Source: an uncultured Gallionellaceae bacterium (lineage in GTDB: Bacteria; Pseudomonadota; Gammaproteobacteria; Burkholderiales; Sulfuricellaceae). From it: DNA of 10,441 bases. Location of the stretch: positions 1 through 10,441 of the forward strand of contig CALMWM010000383.1 in NCBI GenBank assembly GCA_937873435.1. The letters run 5' to 3'. Both the position numbers and the translations under genes were made by a program. Under the pieces are notes generated by a model. The model was not told where the DNA came from. It made no database searches and saw only the letters and a program-made list of their open reading frames with translations. Positions within the stretch are counted from its first letter, which is position 1, and each line of letters opens with the position of its first letter. This document shows, piece by piece, positions 6,726 to 10,441 of the stretch.

Positions 6726-7856
6726 TTGCCCGGCGCCAGCCCCAAGCTGCTGTTCCTGGTCACCGAAGACTGGTATTTCTGCTCGCACCGCCTGGCGCTC
6801 GCCTGTGCGGCGCGCGATGCCGGTTACGATGTCGCCGTCGCAACGCGGGTATCCGCCCACGGCGAACAGATCCGTTCCGCCGGTTTGCGGCTGATTCCCA
6901 TCGGCCTGCGGCGCAGCGGGCGCAACCCATGGCGCGAACTGGGTGCGATCGGGGAAATCGCCACGATCTACCGCCGCGAAAGGCCCGACATCGTCCATCA
7001 CGTCGCCCTGAAGCCGGTACTCTACGGCTCGCTGGCAGCGAAAATCAGCAGCGTGCCGGGCGTCGTCAACGCGCTGGCTGGCATGGGCTATGTGTTCACC
7101 TCGCACAAATTTTCGGCTCGATTGCTGCGACCGCTGATTTCCCTCGCCTTCCGAATCTTGCTGACAGGCAGCCGGGTTATCCTGCAAAACCCCGATGACC
7201 GCAAGACCCTGCTGGCCGCCAACATCCTGAAGGAAAGCCAGGTCGTACTGATACGCGGCTCCGGGGTGGACACCAGCGTATTCCGTTACACCCCGGAAGC
7301 CGATACCCAGCCTCCGCTGATCGTGCTCCCGGCGCGCATGTTATGGGACAAGGGAGTGGGCGAATTCGTCGCGGCGGCGCAAACCCTCAAACAGCAAGGC
7401 ATCGCGGCGCGTTTCGTGCTGGCCGGAGAGCGCGATCCAGACAATCCCGCTGCCATCCCGCTGGAACAGCTGCAAGACTGGCACGAATCCGGGGTTGTCG
7501 AATGGCTGGGCAAACAGGACGATATGCCAGCGCTGCTCGCCCAGTCGCACATCGTCTGCCTGCCATCCTATCGCGAAGGACTGCCCAAGTCCCTGCTCGA
7601 AGCGGCTGCCAGCGGACGAGCCATCGTCGCCACCGATGTGCCGGGCTGCCGCGAAGCGGTACGCCACGATGAAAACGGACTGCTGGTGCCGGCACGGGAC
7701 GCCGTTGCGCTGGCTCAAGCCCTGCACCTGTTGATCGGCGATGCGGCCATGCGCCAGCGTTTCGGTCAGCGCGGGCGAAGCATGGCAGAACAGGAGTTTT
7801 CCGGCGAAAAAGTGGCCGCAGAAACTCTGGCGCTCTACCGGGAGTTGCTGCGGTGA
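6726..7856 (+). CDS. Family 4 (GT-B fold) glycosyltransferase, CapM/PglA-like
   Basis: The product probably adds the second sugar to the lipid-linked intermediate on the cytoplasmic face of the membrane. The 376 residues have two Rossmann-like halves. The first (SPKLLFLVTEDWYFCSHR, then IVHHVALKPVLYGSLAAK and ALAGMGYVFTS) binds the acceptor. The second has RMLWDKGVGEFVAAA, RFVLAGE, and the donor-site E-x7-E motif in YREGLPKSLLEAAASG (Glu284, Glu292), then VPGCREAV and NGLLVP. The HHVALKP and ALAGMGY blocks occur in CapM/PglA-type transferases acting on 2-acetamido sugars. Donor and acceptor cannot be read from sequence; GalNAc, GalNAcA or GlcNAc are reasonable guesses from context. The start is TTG at 6726, with AAGGA 8 bases upstream. 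The gene overlaps the next one by 4 bases (GTGA). Confidence 0.85.
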   Translation: MPGASPKLLFLVTEDWYFCSHRLALACAARDAGYDVAVATRVSAHGEQIRSAGLRLIPIGLRRSGRNPWRELGAIGEIATIYRRERPDIVHHVALKPVLYGSLAAKISSVPGVVNALAGMGYVFTSHKFSARLLRPLISLAFRILLTGSRVILQNPDDRKTLLAANILKESQVVLIRGSGVDTSVFRYTPEADTQPPLIVLPARMLWDKGVGEFVAAAQTLKQQGIAARFVLAGERDPDNPAAIPLEQLQDWHESGVVEWLGKQDDMPALLAQSHIVCLPSYREGLPKSLLEAAASGRAIVATDVPGCREAVRHDENGLLVPARDAVALAQALHLLIGDAAMRQRFGQRGRSMAEQEFSGEKVAAETLALYRELLR

Positions 7857-8791
7857 GCCGGGTTCTGGTCACCGGCGCCGACGGCTTCGTCGGGCAGGCG
7901 CTGTGTCCGTTGTTGGAGAATGTCGGCTGGACCGTGCACAAAGCGACGCGCAAGCCTCGAACCGGCTGCTTCGCCGTCGGCGACATCGGGCCGGACACCG
8001 ATTGGCGAAGCGCTTTGAATGGCGTAACGGCAGTGGTGCATCTTGCAGCGCGCGTCCATGTAATGGCAGACACGACTGCCGATCCCCTGGCGGTGTACCG
8101 CGCCGTCAATTGCGCCGGCAGCGAAAACCTGGCGCGCCAGGCAGCGCTGGCTGGCGTAAAGCGGCTGGTGTACGTCAGCAGCATCAAGGTCAACGGCGAA
8201 AGCACCGGCAGCTTGCCATTTCGCGCCACTGACACACCCCATCCGCAAGACCCATACGCCCATTCCAAATGGGAAGCGGAACAAGCACTGCATCGGATAG
8301 CCGCCGAAACCGGGCTGGAAGTCGTCGTACTGCGCCCGCCGCTGGTTTACGGCCCGGGCGTGAAAGCCAATTTTTTACGCCTGCTCGGCTTGGTCGAGCG
8401 CGGCCTGCCGCTGCCTTTCGGTGCGGTAAAGAATCGGCGCAGCCTGCTTTACCTGGGCAATCTGGCGGACGCCATCCGAATATGCCTGAGCCAGCCCGCC
8501 GCTGCGGGGAAAACCTATTTATTGAGCGACGGCGTAGCGCTTTCCAGCGCCGAGCTGGTGCGCAGCCTCGCCGCCGCGCTGGGGAAAGCACCGAAACTGC
8601 TCCCTGTTCCGCCCATGCTGCTGAGGCTGGCCGGGCTGCTGTTCGGTAAAAGCGCCGAAGTCGGGCGATTGCTCGATTCTCTGGAAATCGATGGTTCGGC
8701 GATAAAGCAGGAACTGGATTGGCAACCACCCTACTCGATGACGCAAGGATTCGCCGCCACCGCAGACTGGTATCGAAAAAAACCGACATGA
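7853..8791 (+). CDS. SDR-family NDP-sugar epimerase/4-reductase, WbpV-like
   Basis: The 312-residue extended SDR protein starts with the NAD(P) motif VTGADGFVG, then VVHLAARVHVM, the catalytic strand LVYVSSIKVNGE, the YAHSK pair (Tyr135, Lys139), VVVLRPPLVYGPGVKANFLRL, LPLPFGAVKNRRSLLYLGNLADAI, and a C-terminal LDWQPPYSMTQG. The VSSIKVNGE and FGAVKNRRSLLYLGNL blocks are typical of the group containing P. aeruginosa WbpV. That protein is thought to reduce the 4-keto intermediate made by WbpM to UDP-QuiNAc. The next two genes being WbpL- and WbpM-like strengthens this, because wbpV-wbpL-wbpM occur together in P. aeruginosa serotype O6. A UDP-glucose/GlcNAc 4-epimerase or a UDP-FucNAc-forming enzyme remains possible. 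The GTG start at 7853 has GGAG 8 bases upstream and overlaps the previous stop. The gene ends ATGA on the next start. Confidence 0.82.
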   Translation: MSRVLVTGADGFVGQALCPLLENVGWTVHKATRKPRTGCFAVGDIGPDTDWRSALNGVTAVVHLAARVHVMADTTADPLAVYRAVNCAGSENLARQAALAGVKRLVYVSSIKVNGESTGSLPFRATDTPHPQDPYAHSKWEAEQALHRIAAETGLEVVVLRPPLVYGPGVKANFLRLLGLVERGLPLPFGAVKNRRSLLYLGNLADAIRICLSQPAAAGKTYLLSDGVALSSAELVRSLAAALGKAPKLLPVPPMLLRLAGLLFGKSAEVGRLLDSLEIDGSAIKQELDWQPPYSMTQGFAATADWYRKKPT

Positions 8792-9792
8792 CCCCCCCCT
8801 TCCCCTTTCTCGCCAGTTTTCCGCCGCTCTTGGCGTTCACCGTAACCTGGCTGGCGATAAGCGTTCTGCTCCGTACCGGTTTGGCGAAGATCGCACTGGA
8901 CGCTCCCAACCAGCGCTCCCTCCACGCCTCGCCGGTGCCGCGCAGCGGCGGCATCGCGATCATGGCCGGCACACTGGCCGGATGGAGCCTGCTGTTGCCG
9001 CCCTGGCTTTGGCTTCCGCTAGGTCTGGCGGTAGCGCTGGCGGCGGTTTCATTGCTCGACGACATTTTCAGCCTTTCCGCCGGCTGGCGCCTGCTCGCCC
9101 ACCTCCTGGCTGCGGCTGTGCTGGTGGCGGCCAATTTGGGGCATTACCCGATTTGGGTGTGCATCCTGGCCCTACTCGCCATCGTCTGGATGACCAACCT
9201 CTACAATTTCATGGACGGCTCCGACGGCTTGGCAGGCGGGATGGCACTCTTCGGCTTCGGCGCTTACGGCCTGGCGGCGTGGTGGGGAAACGATGCGAGC
9301 TTCGCGCTAGCCTCATGGACGGTTGCGGCTGCGGCTGCGGGCTTCCTGGTTTTCAATTTCCACCCGGCGCGCATTTTTATGGGCGACGCCGGCTCGGTGC
9401 CACTCGGTTTTCTCGCCGCGGCCTTCGGTCTGCTCGGCTGGCAGCGCGGATTATGGCCGTGGTGGTTCGCCCCGCTGGTATTTTCGCCGTTCGTGGCGGA
9501 TGCCAGCGTCACGTTGGCGAAGCGGCTGCTGCGCAGGGAAAAAATCTGGCAGGCACATCGCGAACACTATTACCAGCGCCTGGTGCGCAGCGGATACGGC
9601 CATCGCAATACCGCCTTGTTCGAATACCTGCTGATGGCAGCTGCCGGTGCTTCCGCGCTGTGGGGCATCGGTTTGGATACGAACTCGCAGACAGGCCTGG
9701 TGGTTTGCTGGTGCCTCGTCTATTTCGTGGCAATGCGCCTGATTGATATAAAATGGGCAAAACTCCAACAAGCCGCTAACCGTGACGCATAG
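8788..9792 (+). CDS. wbpL: Initiating undecaprenyl-phosphate sugar-1-phosphate transferase, WbpL/WecA family
   Basis: This membrane enzyme transfers a HexNAc-1-phosphate (in WbpL, QuiNAc, FucNAc or GlcNAc types) from UDP to undecaprenyl phosphate, the first step of glycan assembly. The 334 residues are mostly membrane segments. Family landmarks are PNQRSLHASPVPRSGGIAI near the N-terminus, the Asp pair in LLDDIFSLS, NLYNFMDGSDGLAGG (Asn137, Asp143), RIFMGDAGSVPLGF (Asp200; Mg2+ binding) and the cytoplasmic HREHYYQRL (His257). All key residues are present. I chose the ATG at 8788 because it overlaps the previous stop (ATGA) and fits family length. A longer in-frame reading from 8719 would overlap the reductase by 73 bases. 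The start is preceded by A7 and followed at once by a run of eight C (8792-8799), with no clear ribosome binding site, so expression may rely on coupling. Confidence 0.88.
   Translation: MTPPFPFLASFPPLLAFTVTWLAISVLLRTGLAKIALDAPNQRSLHASPVPRSGGIAIMAGTLAGWSLLLPPWLWLPLGLAVALAAVSLLDDIFSLSAGWRLLAHLLAAAVLVAANLGHYPIWVCILALLAIVWMTNLYNFMDGSDGLAGGMALFGFGAYGLAAWWGNDASFALASWTVAAAAAGFLVFNFHPARIFMGDAGSVPLGFLAAAFGLLGWQRGLWPWWFAPLVFSPFVADASVTLAKRLLRREKIWQAHREHYYQRLVRSGYGHRNTALFEYLLMAAAGASALWGIGLDTNSQTGLVVCWCLVYFVAMRLIDIKWAKLQQAANRDA
8792..8799 (+). repeat. C8 homopolymer directly after the wbpL start codon
   Basis: Eight C in a row begin two bases into codon 2 of the initiating transferase gene, with an A7 run at 8776-8782 just upstream. 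A one-base slip here would put the whole gene out of frame. Confidence 0.9.
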
Positions 9793-10441
9793 AGTCAATC
9801 CCCGCACCCTCCTCGCCTTCGCCCACGATATCGTGGCGTCTGCCTTGGCTTGGCTGATCGCCTACTGGCTGCGCTTCAATCTCGACATCCCGGAAAACTA
9901 CCGCGACAGCATGTGGCATTCGCTGGCCTGGGTGGTGCCGGCACAAGCGCTGATTTTCTGGGGATTCGGCCTGTATCGCGGGATCTGGCGCTATGCCAGC
10001 TTGCCCGACCTGAAACGCATCGTGCTGGCAGTGACCGCCGCCACCATAGTAACGCCGCTGGTGCTCTACATGCTGCGCCTGGAGGAAACCCCCCGCGCGG
10101 TACTGCTGTTCGACCCGATCCTGCTGGCAGTGATGATGGGCGGCAGCCGCCTGGCCTACCGCGCCTGGAAGGAACATCGCTTGTATGGGCTATTGCAGCA
10201 ACGCGGCGAAGCCGTATTGGTCATCGGCGCGGGCGATACCGCCGCCAATCTGGTGCGTGAGCTGTCCCACAGCAAGACCTGGCATGTCGTCGGACTGCTC
10301 GACGACGATAACGAAAAGCAGGGCCGCCAGGTACACGGCGTCAAGGTACTCGGCCCCCTCGACGAACTCCCTGCCTGGGCCGCCAAGACCGGCACCGGAC
10401 ACGCCATCATCGCCATGCCCAGCGTTCATCCTACGGTGCGC
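9782..10441 (+). CDS. wbpM: WbpM/CapD-type nucleotide-sugar 4,6-dehydratase, N-terminal part (runs off the right edge)
   Basis: Only the first 220 residues are in the window. They contain four expected membrane segments (AFAHDIVASALAWLIAYWL, SLAWVVPAQALIFWGFGLY, IVLAVTAATIVTPLVLYML and LLFDPILLAVMMGG), the YRGIWRYASLPDL loop, and the start of the first nucleotide-binding domain with VLVIGAGDTAANLVREL and VVGLLDDD. This is the N-terminal layout of WbpM/CapD/FlaA1-long proteins, whose C-terminal SDR domain (not visible) dehydrates UDP-GlcNAc to the 4-keto-6-deoxy sugar. That product would feed the WbpV-like reductase upstream. The start is GTG at 9782, overlapping the wbpL stop by 11 bases. It is the only plausible start, since an in-frame stop lies at 9749. 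No strong ribosome binding site is seen. Presence of the catalytic domain has to be assumed. Confidence 0.85.
   Translation, partial: MTHRVNPRTLLAFAHDIVASALAWLIAYWLRFNLDIPENYRDSMWHSLAWVVPAQALIFWGFGLYRGIWRYASLPDLKRIVLAVTAATIVTPLVLYMLRLEETPRAVLLFDPILLAVMMGGSRLAYRAWKEHRLYGLLQQRGEAVLVIGAGDTAANLVRELSHSKTWHVVGLLDDDNEKQGRQVHGVKVLGPLDELPAWAAKTGTGHAIIAMPSVHPTVR

Noticed and set aside
8719..8787. N-terminal extension of the WbpL-like protein
   Set aside because: It would overlap the reductase gene by 73 bases. The ATGA junction at 8788 gives the usual family N-terminus.

Overview
The window looks like chromosomal DNA from a Gram-negative proteobacterium, most likely a betaproteobacterium. That guess rests on a MSHA-type pilus operon, a WbpO/WbpP/WbpV/WbpL/WbpM-type surface-glycan cluster, moderately high GC, and dense operons whose genes overlap by a few bases. 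No rRNA or tRNA gene, insertion sequence or CRISPR array is visible, and no gap between genes exceeds about 125 bases.

Left half (about 292-4283, minus strand): one tightly packed operon. It reads, in transcription order, a short LexA-type helix-turn-helix regulator, mshI (PilM-like), a PilN-like protein, mshJ (PilO-like), mshK, and the first 294 codons of mshL (secretin lipoprotein). This is the inner-membrane assembly platform and outer-membrane pore of a mannose-sensitive-haemagglutinin-type type IV pilus. Three consecutive genes (PilN-like, mshJ, mshK) appear to start with TTG.

Left edge (1 to about 291): the mshL frame stays open, but the protein stops being a secretin. Just after the conserved secretin stretch ending near residue 294 it becomes a piece of a glycoside hydrolase family 2 enzyme, and the last 13 codons resemble a CoA-transferase family III motif. 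This is best explained as a chimeric sequence end, not a real fusion protein. The true mshL continuation is not in the window.

Centre (about 4284-4404): a short divergent control region. The minus-strand promoter (TTGACA, 17-bp spacer, TAGATT) carries a perfect GACAAG-N6-CTTGTC inverted repeat between and over its elements. This is a strong candidate operator for the LexA-like regulator. A plausible plus-strand promoter (TTTTCA, 17 bp, TATAGT) faces the glycan genes.

Right half (4405-10441, plus strand): a single operon with overlaps or gaps of only a few bases. It encodes a UDP-HexNAc 6-dehydrogenase (WbpO/TviB), a UDP-GlcNAc 4-epimerase (WbpP/TviC), a GT4 glycosyltransferase, a WbpV-like 4-reductase/epimerase, a WbpL/WecA-family initiating sugar-1-phosphate transferase, and the first 220 codons of a WbpM-type 4,6-dehydratase. 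Together these would make UDP-GalNAcA-type and UDP-QuiNAc/FucNAc-type sugars, start a glycan on undecaprenyl phosphate, and add at least one more sugar. No flippase, polymerase or ligase is seen before the right edge. The glycan could be O-antigen, exopolysaccharide or, more speculatively, a pilin glycan. The sequence cannot decide between these.
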